A DNA stretch of 36,630 nucleotides from positions 1 to 36,630 of the forward strand of contig JBEHYA010000008.1 of the NCBI GenBank assembly GCA_048498415.1, given 5' to 3'. This DNA comes from JBEHYA01 sp048498415. GTDB lineage: Bacteria; Pseudomonadota; Alphaproteobacteria; UBA9219; RGZA01. A program made the position numbers and the translations under genes. Under the pieces are notes generated by a model, which was not told where the DNA came from, ran no database searches, and saw only the letters and a program-made list of their open reading frames with translations. This document shows positions 16,576 through 24,005 of this stretch, piece by piece (within the stretch, counting starts at the first letter, position 1; every line of letters starts with the position of its first letter).

Positions 16576-18381
16576 TTAACCCGGGCCGCCCGCCACGCTG
16601 CCATCAATCACCGGGGCCGACTGCGACGCCGGACGACCGGCGGCAGGCATTTCATCTAATACAAAGCCATGGCCTTCCAATTGAGCCAGGGCTGTTCTGA
16701 CAGGTTGCAGCGTGGCAGTTGGCGCCGGCAACGACCTTGGCGTGGGGGGCACAGCCGCCACGACGGACTCAACCACGGGTTCAGCCGGGGCTTCAGCGGG
16801 CGCCGCCGGCGGTTCAACCGGCGGTGCGCTTGCGGCAGGCGTGGTGGCCACGGCGGCCACGGTGGGCGAAACAGCCGGGGTACCCACTTCCGGCGGCAAG
16901 GCTGGGGCTGCGGGTTCAACACGTGCTGTAACGGGCGTGGTGGTCGCCGCAGATGCAGCCTTGAATTTACGGCGAAGAATAACCAGACCTGCCAGAGCAA
17001 GAACGGCAACGCTTGCTATACCGTTAACGAGAACCTGTTTCGGCGTCCATTGACCAAGAATAAGGTCGGACTGAAAGGTAAGCGGTTCTGGCGCCGGCAA
17101 TGGTTTATAGGCAGCTTCCGCGCTGGCCGGCGCGCTGCTTGACTGCATTTCACTGCTGGCGGGCTGGCTGGAAGACGCACTTGCCGGTGCGCTGCTCGCG
17201 GGCGCGGCGTTGCTTGCAACTACAATTGAATCCTCATTGGATGGTGCGGTGCTGGCCTGCGGCTGGCTGCTTGCCAGCTCTTGGCTGGATGCCGCGCTGG
17301 GCGCGCTGCTAACCGGCGCTTCGCTGCTGGCAGGCTGGCCGGAGAGCTCGCTGGCCGCGCTGGATTCCGCACCCGGCTGGCTGCTTGCTTCACTAGCTGG
17401 TTCACTGGCGGGTTCGCTGGCAAGGGCTGGCGCAGGCTGGCTGGCTTCCATGCTGGATGACGCGCTGCTGGCTAACTCTTGGCTGGATGCCAACTCTTGG
17501 CTGCTTGCCATGGCGCTGGATGCGCGGCTGGCTTCAGGCTGGCTGCTCGGTGCTTCGCTGGAGACTTGGCTTAACGCATTGGTTTCAGCGCTTGGCTGGC
17601 TGCTTGCCGGCGGCTCGCTGGGCGCGGCGCTGGCCGTATCAACCGGCGCACTGGGGCTGAGGAACGGTGCCAGCTTCTGCGACGCAATGGCGTTTGGCAA
17701 TTTTGCCCAGCCGTTATTATTGACTTCAAATACCGGCATACCATGTTCGCCAATTATAACGCGAAGCGTCGGCGTAGATGTTTTGCTGGGGCCATTATCC
17801 GGGGAATCCGAAACGGGCTCCTGCGACGGCGCGGGGGTTAGCGATGGGGCGGCGGGCTGATCCGCCACTTTAATGTCCTGCTGGGCCACCGGCGCCGCAG
17901 GCTTTTTGCCTTCGCTGATATTGGTTGCCGCCACGCGCAGCGCCTGCAGCACTTCGCTGCTAAGACCCAGCATGAACTTGTCGTTCAGCGCCTTCAGATC
18001 GTTATCCTGGAACACCAGAGTGCCGTCCTTGGCAACCAGCGCATACGGGCCAAAGGTGCCGATTTCCCGCAAGGTAATGGTCAGCTGCGCGCCCTTGGCC
18101 GTGAAAATACCGGTCGCGTGATACACATCGCCGCTCTTGGGATTGAAATGCTGGGTCTGAATAGTGATGCCGGTATCGGTCTTGGCATAATCAACCAGCA
18201 CGCCAAAGCGCGTTTTCTGCTGTTCCGCGGTTTCGCCCGCAAACGGAATGCCTTCCGGCTTTTCATATACCGTGGCGACCGGCGCCGTGATGCTTTCGGC
18301 CTGCGCGGCTGTGACAGTAGCGCCGCCGGTAAGGGCGAGCGCGGAGGCGACATAGAGACTGCGAAGCAAAGGGTTCGACAT
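16576..18381 (-). CDS. Exported, membrane-anchored protein with a long Ser/Ala/Gln repeat region
   Basis: This 601-residue protein is not recognised. A signal peptide is likely at 1-28 (ALALTGGATVTAAQA). Residues about 29-165 form a folded domain rich in beta segments (ITIQTQHFNPKSGDVYHATG). A shorter beta segment near 205 reads TLRVIIGEHGMPVFEVNN. About 240-420 is low-complexity, built of degenerate ASSQ, ASSQEL and SEPA units. One transmembrane helix follows at about 445-468 (NGIASVAVLALAGLVILRRK), the basic end placing the tail in the cytoplasm. The cytoplasmic tail is Pro/Ala-rich and ends near GHGFVLDEMPA. The layout recalls FimV/HubP-like polar proteins, but no LysM is visible. The repeat tract spaces the periplasmic domain from the membrane. 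Confidence 0.75.
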   Translation of the reverse strand: MSNPLLRSLYVASALALTGGATVTAAQAESITAPVATVYEKPEGIPFAGETAEQQKTRFGVLVDYAKTDTGITIQTQHFNPKSGDVYHATGIFTAKGAQLTITLREIGTFGPYALVAKDGTLVFQDNDLKALNDKFMLGLSSEVLQALRVAATNISEGKKPAAPVAQQDIKVADQPAAPSLTPAPSQEPVSDSPDNGPSKTSTPTLRVIIGEHGMPVFEVNNNGWAKLPNAIASQKLAPFLSPSAPVDTASAAPSEPPASSQPSAETNALSQVSSEAPSSQPEASRASSAMASSQELASSQELASSASSSMEASQPAPALASEPASEPASEASSQPGAESSAASELSGQPASSEAPVSSAPSAASSQELASSQPQASTAPSNEDSIVVASNAAPASSAPASASSSQPASSEMQSSSAPASAEAAYKPLPAPEPLTFQSDLILGQWTPKQVLVNGIASVAVLALAGLVILRRKFKAASAATTTPVTARVEPAAPALPPEVGTPAVSPTVAAVATTPAASAPPVEPPAAPAEAPAEPVVESVVAAVPPTPRSLPAPTATLQPVRTALAQLEGHGFVLDEMPAAGRPASQSAPVIDGSVAGGPG

Positions 18382-18663
18382 AATATTTCCCGTGTTAAAA
18401 ATTTAGCCCTCTGTTCATAACGTTTTGGAAGGCGAAAAAGAAAGCGGAGAAATACATTCATGGCCAGAAATCGGCCAAAAACAGGGTAAACGGCCGGGTT
18501 TTGCCCGGGTTAACCTTGAAAAGCGCGAAAAAAGCCGATTATGGCGGCGGCAAATGCTTTACATGCGCGGGCCCCTTCCCTATAAACAGCCCCATCCTTG
18601 CTCATCTGAATGGTTCAGGTGGGCTATGGCCGATTTGGCCTGAGCATCCATAAGGAAACTTAT

Positions 18664-19125
18664 ATGCCATACTATGAATCCGTGTTCATCGCACGGCAGG
18701 ATCTGACGCCTGCACAAGTGGAAACGCTTTCCACCGATGTAACTGAACTTCTCAAAAAGCAGGGCGGCAAAGTCACGAAGACCGAGCAATGGGGTCTGCG
18801 CACGCTTGCCTACCGCATCAAGAAAAACAAAAAGGGCCACTATGTTCTGATGAACATCGATGCCCCGGCGAACGCCATTGAGGAAATGGAACGCACCATG
18901 CGCATCAACGAAGATGTGCTGCGTTACATGACCCTTCGCGTGGAAACCCCGGAAGAAGGCCCTTCGGCCATGCTGCGCAAGCGCGATGAAGACGATCGCG
19001 GCGAGTTCGGCGGCGATAAGGGCGGCTTCGGCGGTGGTGGCGGCTTTAGCCGTGACCGCAGCGACCGCACGCCTTCGGGCCGCGCCCCGCGCCGTGCCTC
19101 CAACGATGAAACGCAGGGAGAATAA
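18664..19125 (+). CDS. rpsF: 30S ribosomal protein S6
   Basis: A 153-residue protein whose first 100 residues are the S6 ferredoxin-like fold (MPYYESVFIARQDLTPAQVE, WGLRTLAYRIKKNKKGHYV). It binds S18 and the 16S rRNA platform. The C-terminal 50 residues are Gly-, Asp- and Arg-rich, a disordered tail beyond the E. coli core. ATG 18664 has AAGGA 8 bases upstream. The frame is open further upstream to 18610, but S6 begins here. First gene of rpsF-rpsR-rplI, two bases before rpsR. Confidence 0.97.
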   Translation: MPYYESVFIARQDLTPAQVETLSTDVTELLKKQGGKVTKTEQWGLRTLAYRIKKNKKGHYVLMNIDAPANAIEEMERTMRINEDVLRYMTLRVETPEEGPSAMLRKRDEDDRGEFGGDKGGFGGGGGFSRDRSDRTPSGRAPRRASNDETQGE

Positions 19126-19127
19126 AC

Positions 19128-19454
19128 ATGCGACGTCCTGAACGCACCAATACCCGCCGCAACGAACGTGGCGGTAAAGAAGGCGAAGAAGGCCAGGGCC
19201 AGAACCCGGCCATGGGCCGCCGCCCGTTCTTCCGCCGCCGCAAGACCTGCCCGTTCAACAGCGCGAAAGCGCCGGCGATCGACTGGAAGGATGTGAAGCT
19301 GCTGGGCCGCTTCATTTCCGAACGCGGTAAAATCGTGCCGAGCCGCATTTCCGCGGTCTCGACCAAGAAGCAACGTGAACTCGCCAACGCCATCAAGCGC
19401 GCGCGGTTCATGGCGGTTCTTCCCTATGTTCGTGACACGGGAGACTTTCAATGA
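19128..19454 (+). CDS. rpsR: 30S ribosomal protein S18
   Basis: A 108-residue protein. Residues about 30-108 are the S18 core: FFRRRKTCPFNSAKAPAIDWKDV and KKQRELANAIKRARFMAVLPY. The first 28 residues are a charged, low-complexity extension not found in the 75-residue E. coli protein. AGGGAG lies 7 bases before the ATG, so the extension is probably translated, although Met29 is another possible start. The stop overlaps rplI as ATGA. Confidence 0.96.
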   Translation: MRRPERTNTRRNERGGKEGEEGQGQNPAMGRRPFFRRRKTCPFNSAKAPAIDWKDVKLLGRFISERGKIVPSRISAVSTKKQRELANAIKRARFMAVLPYVRDTGDFQ

Positions 19455-20155
19455 TTAGCGTCATCCTTTTAGAACGCGTGGGCCGCGTGGGCCAGATTGG
19501 CCAGGTGGTCAAGGTCAAGCCCGGCTATGCCCGCAACTTCCTTCTGCCGCGCAAGAAAGCTTTGCGCGCCACCAAGGAAAACCTGGCGTATTTCGAAGCC
19601 CAGCGCAGCGTGATTGAAGCGGCGAACGCCGATGCACGCGCCAAGGCGGAAGCCGGCGGCAAGTCGCTGGACGGCAAGATCTTCACGATCATCCGTCAGG
19701 CCTCGGAAGTCGGTCAGCTGTTCGGTTCCGTCACCGTGCGTGACGTAGCGGATACGCTGAATGCCGGCGGCGCCAAGATCGAACGCCAGCAGGTCATGCT
19801 GCCCGCCCCGATCAAGACGCTTGGCATTCACACCGTCAAGGTAAGCCTGCATGCGGAAGTGAGCGTTTCCGTTCGCATCAACATTGCGCGCACCGAAGAC
19901 GAAGCCAAGATCCAGGAAAAGACCGGCCAGGCTGTGAAGCTGGGCTCGACCCGCCAGGAAGATGCTGAAGCCGCCGCCAAGAAGGCCGCGGAACAGGCAG
20001 CGGCGATGTTCGAAAAACCGGCTGCGACCGAAGGCGAAGCAGAATCGGCGGAAGGCGCGGCAGAAACCGCCCCGGCTGCTGAAAAGCCTGCCAAAGCCAA
20101 GAAAGCCAAGGCTCCCAAGGCCGAAGCCGAAACGGAAGAAGCCAAGCCCGAATAA
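19451..20155 (+). CDS. rplI: 50S ribosomal protein L9
   Basis: A 234-residue protein. The N-domain has MISVILLERVGRVGQIGQVVKVK-type sequence with the conserved PGYARNFLLPRKKA. A long connecting helix follows, then the C-domain at about 80-150 (LFGSVTVRDVADTL). The last 70 residues are Ala/Glu/Lys/Pro-rich, a tail not present in the 149-residue E. coli L9. It starts inside the rpsR stop. A strong terminator follows, so it ends the operon. Confidence 0.97.
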   Translation: MISVILLERVGRVGQIGQVVKVKPGYARNFLLPRKKALRATKENLAYFEAQRSVIEAANADARAKAEAGGKSLDGKIFTIIRQASEVGQLFGSVTVRDVADTLNAGGAKIERQQVMLPAPIKTLGIHTVKVSLHAEVSVSVRINIARTEDEAKIQEKTGQAVKLGSTRQEDAEAAAKKAAEQAAAMFEKPAATEGEAESAEGAAETAPAAEKPAKAKKAKAPKAEAETEEAKPE

Positions 20156-20183
20156 GCCCGGCGCGGCAATACGTATTGTAAAG

Positions 20184-20220
20184 CTCCCTCTTATCTTTTT
20201 AGATAAGGGGGAGTTTTTTT
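20184..20220 (+). terminator. Rho-independent terminator of the rpsF-rpsR-rplI operon
   Basis: A 13-bp stem (CTCCCTCTTATCT with AGATAAGGGGGAG, one G-T wobble), loop of about four T, then seven T. Confidence 0.93.
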
Positions 20221-20230
20221 ATGTGAGGTT

Positions 20231-20560
20231 ATGATCGCAAACGCCGCCCCCTTTCAATCGGACAACGCCCTTGTCTTCACCGAATTCGAATTGGTGCGGA
20301 ACAACCTTGGCGCATGGCTGCTGGTGGTGCCAGATTTGCCGGAAGCGATCACGGATAATCCGTTCATTGATCTCCGCGCAGGCCTTGATGGCATCAATCT
20401 GGTTTTGCAGGCGAGCAATCTTCGCATCACCTTTCAAAGCCTGATCACGGAAAGTTATTTCAAGGCGCTGAGCGCCGACCACCCGCAGGAGCTGATGCTG
20501 TGCGTGGTGGATGATGACGGCGTGCGCCGTTTTTCCAAGATCATTCCTTGCATCATCTGA
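20231..20560 (+). CDS. Orphan 109-residue soluble protein
   Basis: Not recognised. Beta-rich alternation of hydrophobic and polar residues (ALVFTEFELVRNNLGAWLLVV, LRITFQSL, ELMLCVVDDD) suggests a small folded domain. There is no signal sequence or membrane segment. The ATG lies 10 bases after the L9 terminator, with a GAGG only 2 bases before it, so its ribosome site is unusual. The stop codon region lies at the first two of eight GANTC sites. Composition fits the neighbours. Confidence 0.55.
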   Translation: MIANAAPFQSDNALVFTEFELVRNNLGAWLLVVPDLPEAITDNPFIDLRAGLDGINLVLQASNLRITFQSLITESYFKALSADHPQELMLCVVDDDGVRRFSKIIPCII

Positions 20561-20760
20561 TTCATTTTTGAATCGCCTTAAGGCTTAACGCAGCACGTCA
20601 ACGGTTCATGCGCAGAGTCCATCATGAGTCCAATCTGAGTCCAAAACGGGAAAATTGAGTCCGCGCTGCAACAGGTCGGGGCGAAATGGGGATAATTTCG
20701 GCAAATCACCGGTAAGCGCCCTGAATCACTGTGAAAAACATGGTAAAGAAAAGATGAATC
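20559..20760. promoter_or_regulatory. Cluster of eight GANTC sites, partly phased at 11 bp
   Basis: GANTC occurs at 20559, 20570, 20615, 20626, 20637, 20657, 20723 and 20756. Three consecutive sites, with the motif TGAGTCC or AGAGTCC, are exactly 11 bp apart. This is the methylation site of CcrM-type methyltransferases of Alphaproteobacteria. It lies upstream of the operon at 20776 and holds no gene I can support. Confidence 0.7.
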
Positions 20761-20775
20761 CTGTGGATTACTTGA

Positions 20776-21870
20776 ATGTCCGAAACGCCTTCGCCATCCG
20801 AACTGACGATAGCTACCAGCAAAAAGATCGCTGATTTTTTTGCCGCCGGCGGCCTGACGGTTTATGCCAGCGCGCATGCCGCATGGCGCTGGCGGATCTG
20901 CGCCGGGCAGGTTTCGTTGCAAGCCACCGTCATCGACCCGCATAGTTTGTTTGAACAGGTCAGCGACCAGGCGCCGGAAGTCTTCCCTGCCCTGCCCGCC
21001 GCCAAGCATATCAAAACCAAAAAGCCGTTCGAGCGCAGCACGCTGGTGAAGTGGCTGACAGGTGTCGCGCAAAAAACGCCCGGCCAGCATGCCATCACCG
21101 CGGCCGCCAACAGCGACCCCGCGGACCACACGGCGTTTGCCGAACTGATTGGCATGCAGGCGAATGAATGGGCCGCGCTGGAACTCTCCCCCCCGCTTTT
21201 AGCTGCTGAAATCAGGCATTTTGAACAGGCCCATAACGCCGCGCTTTCCGATATTGAAAGCGCCTTTCTGCCGGAAAAGACTGAGCTGCCGCCAACGTTA
21301 GCCACCTTCTACATCCGCTATCTCACCAAGGCCCGCCGTGATGTGGAGGCAACGTTCCTGATTGCGCAATCCAGCAACTCCACACGCGTGCCGTTCCGTA
21401 TGGCCGATGCGCTGGCGGTGGGCGCGTTTGAAGGCGCGGCGAATAATCCGCTGCGGCATGAAGGCAATGAATATGCCTTAAGTGTTGCCAACGATACCTC
21501 CAGCTTCATCGATGCCGCGCTGGCGATTGCCACGCAGCGCCTGCAATTGGCGATTGATCATCCCGATCATCTGCTACGCCTCAATGTGATGGATATTACG
21601 CGTCTTGCCAGCGATATCGTAGCGCAGCACCGCCTGCCGCCCTTCCGCTTCCTGTTAAAAGCCAAGGAACTGTTTTTGGCCCGCTGCGATGTCTGCCGTT
21701 TCCCGCCGTTCGAACGGTTTTCCACCGCGCTGGCGGAGCAAGACGTAAATGCCCATGAGGGCTGGGTGCAGCGCGTGGCGCTGGGTTATAACCGCCTGTT
21801 CCCCGGTGAAGTACAAATTAATGCTGCGCCGGCACCCGCCGAGGTCATCAAACTTTCCAAGCGCACATGA
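20776..21870 (+). CDS. Orphan 364-residue soluble protein in operon with hisI
   Basis: Not recognised. There is no signal peptide or clear transmembrane helix. The first 70 residues mix helix and strand (KKIADFFAAGGLTVYA). The middle is helical (FAELIGMQANEWAALEL), and the C-terminal half has helical segments (FIDAALAIATQRLQLAI, ITRLASDIVAQHRLPPFRFLLKAKELF) and a CDVCRF pair that might bind metal. The stop overlaps hisI as ATGA, so it is coupled to it. The upstream region holds the GANTC cluster. No ribosome site stands out before ATG 20776. Confidence 0.65.
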   Translation: MSETPSPSELTIATSKKIADFFAAGGLTVYASAHAAWRWRICAGQVSLQATVIDPHSLFEQVSDQAPEVFPALPAAKHIKTKKPFERSTLVKWLTGVAQKTPGQHAITAAANSDPADHTAFAELIGMQANEWAALELSPPLLAAEIRHFEQAHNAALSDIESAFLPEKTELPPTLATFYIRYLTKARRDVEATFLIAQSSNSTRVPFRMADALAVGAFEGAANNPLRHEGNEYALSVANDTSSFIDAALAIATQRLQLAIDHPDHLLRLNVMDITRLASDIVAQHRLPPFRFLLKAKELFLARCDVCRFPPFERFSTALAEQDVNAHEGWVQRVALGYNRLFPGEVQINAAPAPAEVIKLSKRT

Positions 21871-22211
21871 GCAATGAGACCATCACCCGCGACCAGCTAT
21901 TCGCCAGCCTCAAGCTGAACGACCAGGGGCTTATACCGGTGGTCGCGCAAGATTACATGAACAAGAACGTGCTGATGCTGGCGTGGATGAACCGCGAAGC
22001 GCTGGATCTCACACTAAAAACCGGCAACGTCACCTACTGGTCGCGTTCGCGGAATGCCTTGTGGACCAAGGGCGAGACCAGCGGCCATAAGCAAAAACTG
22101 GTCGAAGCCAAGCTGGATTGTGATGGCGACACGCTGCTTTTGATGGTCGACCAAACGGGGCCCGCCTGCCATACCGGCGCGCCAAACTGCTTCTTCCGCA
22201 CCATTAAATAG
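21867..22211 (+). CDS. hisI: Phosphoribosyl-AMP cyclohydrolase
   Basis: A 114-residue enzyme that opens the purine ring of phosphoribosyl-AMP, the third step of histidine synthesis. Family motifs are LMLAWMNREALDLTL, TYWSRSRNALWTKGETSGH with its zinc- and substrate-binding residues, DCDGDTLLLMV, and a C-terminal GPACHTGAPNCFF with two Cys. No other his gene is in the window, and here it follows an orphan gene. The start overlaps the upstream stop, ATGA. It lacks the HisE (phosphoribosyl-ATP pyrophosphatase) domain fused in enterobacteria. Confidence 0.96.
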   Translation: MSNETITRDQLFASLKLNDQGLIPVVAQDYMNKNVLMLAWMNREALDLTLKTGNVTYWSRSRNALWTKGETSGHKQKLVEAKLDCDGDTLLLMVDQTGPACHTGAPNCFFRTIK

Positions 22212-22234
22212 TTATCTGGTAAATAGTTATTTGG
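22205..22234. repeat. 15-bp tandem duplication across two stop codons
   Basis: TAAATAGTTATCTGG is followed by TAAATAGTTATTTGG, one base different. It covers the hisI stop and reaches the stop of the convergent tetR-type gene, suggesting a recent slippage event. Confidence 0.7.
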
Positions 22235-22868
22235 CGAACTGCATAAACGCGTTCACCACCTGCTGCACGCGGGTTTTAATGGCGGCCGCAGAGGGCGGCG
22301 CTTTAAGGCCCAGCAGCACTTCAAGGTGCATATAGCCCTTTAGCGTGCTCATGAACATGTCTGCCAGCAGTTCCGGCGCCACGGCGCCGCCCAGCTTGTT
22401 TTTCTTTTGCGCGGTGGTGAAAAAACCGGTGATCAATTCGCGGCTGCGGCGGGGGCCGTTATCGTAGAAAAGCTGGCCGATGGCAGGAAAGTGCCCCTGC
22501 TCCGCGATGATGCTGCGGTGGGTCATGATGGCTTGTTTGGAGGTGAGCATCGCCACATAGACTTCGCCGAACCGCTGCAGGCTTTTTTCAAACTGCGCGG
22601 GATCGAGCGTGGCGGTAAGATCCTGCAAAAAATAATTGCAGCGGTAGGTGATCACCGCTTCAAACAGCGCCGCCTTGTCGGCGAAGTGACTATATAAGGT
22701 AGGCTTGGAGACCGGCGTGGCATGCGCAATTTCATCCATGCTCACATGCGTATAGCCTTTTTGCATGAAAAGCTGGTCGGCTGCGGCAAGAATTTGTTCC
22801 TTCTTGCCCCCGCCACGGATCGACGATGCTAGCGCTTTTTTAACCATGCCTGTGTTGTTTGCCTTCAA
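22227..22868 (-). CDS. TetR-family transcriptional regulator
   Basis: A 213-residue regulator. The N-terminal helix-turn-helix is at about residues 22-68: EQILAAADQLFMQKGYTHVS, then MDEIAHATPVSKPTLYSHFADKAALFE, a textbook TetR DNA-binding domain. The helical C-terminal part resembles the AefR/TetR_C_7 type that binds small hydrophobic ligands. It is divergent from the efflux pair, and a perfect 10-bp inverted repeat lies between, so it likely represses the pump and itself until a ligand binds. ATG 22868 begins with a basic, probably disordered stretch; an internal ATG at 22847 is a possible alternative. Confidence 0.9.
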   Translation of the reverse strand: MKANNTGMVKKALASSIRGGGKKEQILAAADQLFMQKGYTHVSMDEIAHATPVSKPTLYSHFADKAALFEAVITYRCNYFLQDLTATLDPAQFEKSLQRFGEVYVAMLTSKQAIMTHRSIIAEQGHFPAIGQLFYDNGPRRSRELITGFFTTAQKKNKLGGAVAPELLADMFMSTLKGYMHLEVLLGLKAPPSAAAIKTRVQQVVNAFMQFAK

Positions 22869-22895
22869 ATAAGCCTTGTCATTCGACGAAACCTA

Positions 22896-22922
22896 GACTA
22901 AACTAAACCGTATAGTTTAGTC
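22896..22922. promoter_or_regulatory. TetR operator: 10-bp inverted repeat
   Basis: GACTAAACTA, 7-base spacer AACCGTA, TAGTTTAGTC: a perfect inverted repeat between the divergent regulator and pump genes. Position, symmetry and length fit a TetR dimer site overlapping both promoters. Confidence 0.85.
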
Positions 22923-22946
22923 AAGCAAAAACCATCCGAGACCTTA

Positions 22947-24005
22947 ATGACCGCACCTGCCGATGCCCCGCTGAAACGCAAAATTCCGGTTAAAGCTTTA
23001 ATCGGCGTGGGCGTGGTGCTGGCCCTCCTCCTCATCTGGCAGATCATCAAGCCCGCCCAGGAGCATACGGATGATGCGACGATTGATGCGCATGTGGTGA
23101 TGATTGCGCCCAAGCTCAGCGGCTATATCGAAAAAGTTTTGGTGAATGACAACCAGCATGTGAAAGCCGGCGAAGTGATCGCGGTGCTGGATGATACCGA
23201 TTACAAGCTCGCCCTCACCGCCGCCAAAGCGCGTCTGGTGTCGGCGGAAGCCAAACTGGAAAGCCAGGGCCAGAGCACGGAAGTCACGCAAATCACCGCG
23301 CCCTCTAATCTGGAGGCCGCGCAGTCGGATGTAGATAGCGCTAAAGCCAACTGGGTGCGCGCCTCAAAAGACTTAAATCGCCTGCAAAACCTGGGGGATT
23401 TGGCCCGCAGCCGCTCAACCCTGGATGCCGCGATCGCCGCCGAAAAATCTGCCCGTGCCGCCTATGATGCCGCGCAGGCTAGATTAAAAAGCGCGCAGAC
23501 CGTCACGCAAACCATCGGCGCCGCTACAGCCAGCGTCAAAGATTTAGAAGCGCAGGTGGCCGAAGCGCAGGCCGCCGTTGATCAAGCCACGACCAATTTG
23601 AGTTACACACAAATCACCGCGCCGTTTGATGGCCGCGTGACCGATAAAAACATGGAAGTCGGCGGTTATGTGCAGCCGGGCCAGCAGCTGGGCGCATTGG
23701 TGAGCGATGATGTGTGGGTGACCGCCAACTTCAAGGAAAATCAGCTAAAGCGCATGAAGCCCGGCCAGCATGTGAAAATCAAGATCGATGCCTATCCCAG
23801 CCTTGCCTATAACGGCGTGATTGATAGCGTGCAGGCGGGCACGGGCGCGCGTTTCTCGGCCTTCCCGCCGGAAAACGCCACGGGTAATTTCGTGAAGATC
23901 GTGCAGCGCGTGCCGGTCAAAATTACCTTCACGGAACTTCCCCCCGATCACCCCCTGCTCGGCCCCGGCATGTCGGTTGAACCCACAGTTGATGTCGGGC
24001 AATGA
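22947..24005 (+). CDS. HlyD/EmrA-type membrane fusion protein
   Basis: A 352-residue periplasmic adaptor. A single transmembrane segment at about 17-33 (ALIGVGVVLALLLIWQII) anchors it. Then come a barrel-like segment with VVMIAPKLSGYIEKVLVNDNQ, a lipoyl half motif (VKAGEVIAVLDDTDY), a coiled-coil hairpin at about 85-215, the second lipoyl half (SYTQITAPFDGRVTD) and beta-barrel domain at about 240-340. It links the inner membrane pump to an outer membrane channel, which is not encoded here. The stop overlaps the pump gene as ATGA. It is controlled, by inference, through the operator at 22896-22922. Confidence 0.92.
   Translation: MTAPADAPLKRKIPVKALIGVGVVLALLLIWQIIKPAQEHTDDATIDAHVVMIAPKLSGYIEKVLVNDNQHVKAGEVIAVLDDTDYKLALTAAKARLVSAEAKLESQGQSTEVTQITAPSNLEAAQSDVDSAKANWVRASKDLNRLQNLGDLARSRSTLDAAIAAEKSARAAYDAAQARLKSAQTVTQTIGAATASVKDLEAQVAEAQAAVDQATTNLSYTQITAPFDGRVTDKNMEVGGYVQPGQQLGALVSDDVWVTANFKENQLKRMKPGQHVKIKIDAYPSLAYNGVIDSVQAGTGARFSAFPPENATGNFVKIVQRVPVKITFTELPPDHPLLGPGMSVEPTVDVGQ

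Noticed and set aside
16669..17860. Long plus-strand ORFs (157 and 216 residues) opposite the Ser/Ala-rich gene
   Set aside because: They are mirror images of the repeat codons and have no ribosome site; the minus strand has the signal peptide and membrane helix.
18425..18643. 72-residue ORF in the gap before rpsF
   Set aside because: Poor codon choice, no ribosome site; I see nothing but promoter-region sequence in this 280-base gap.
20578..21129. Minus-strand 183-residue ORF over the GANTC cluster
   Set aside because: It runs antisense into the real 364-residue gene and its Cys-rich sequence is not protein-like.
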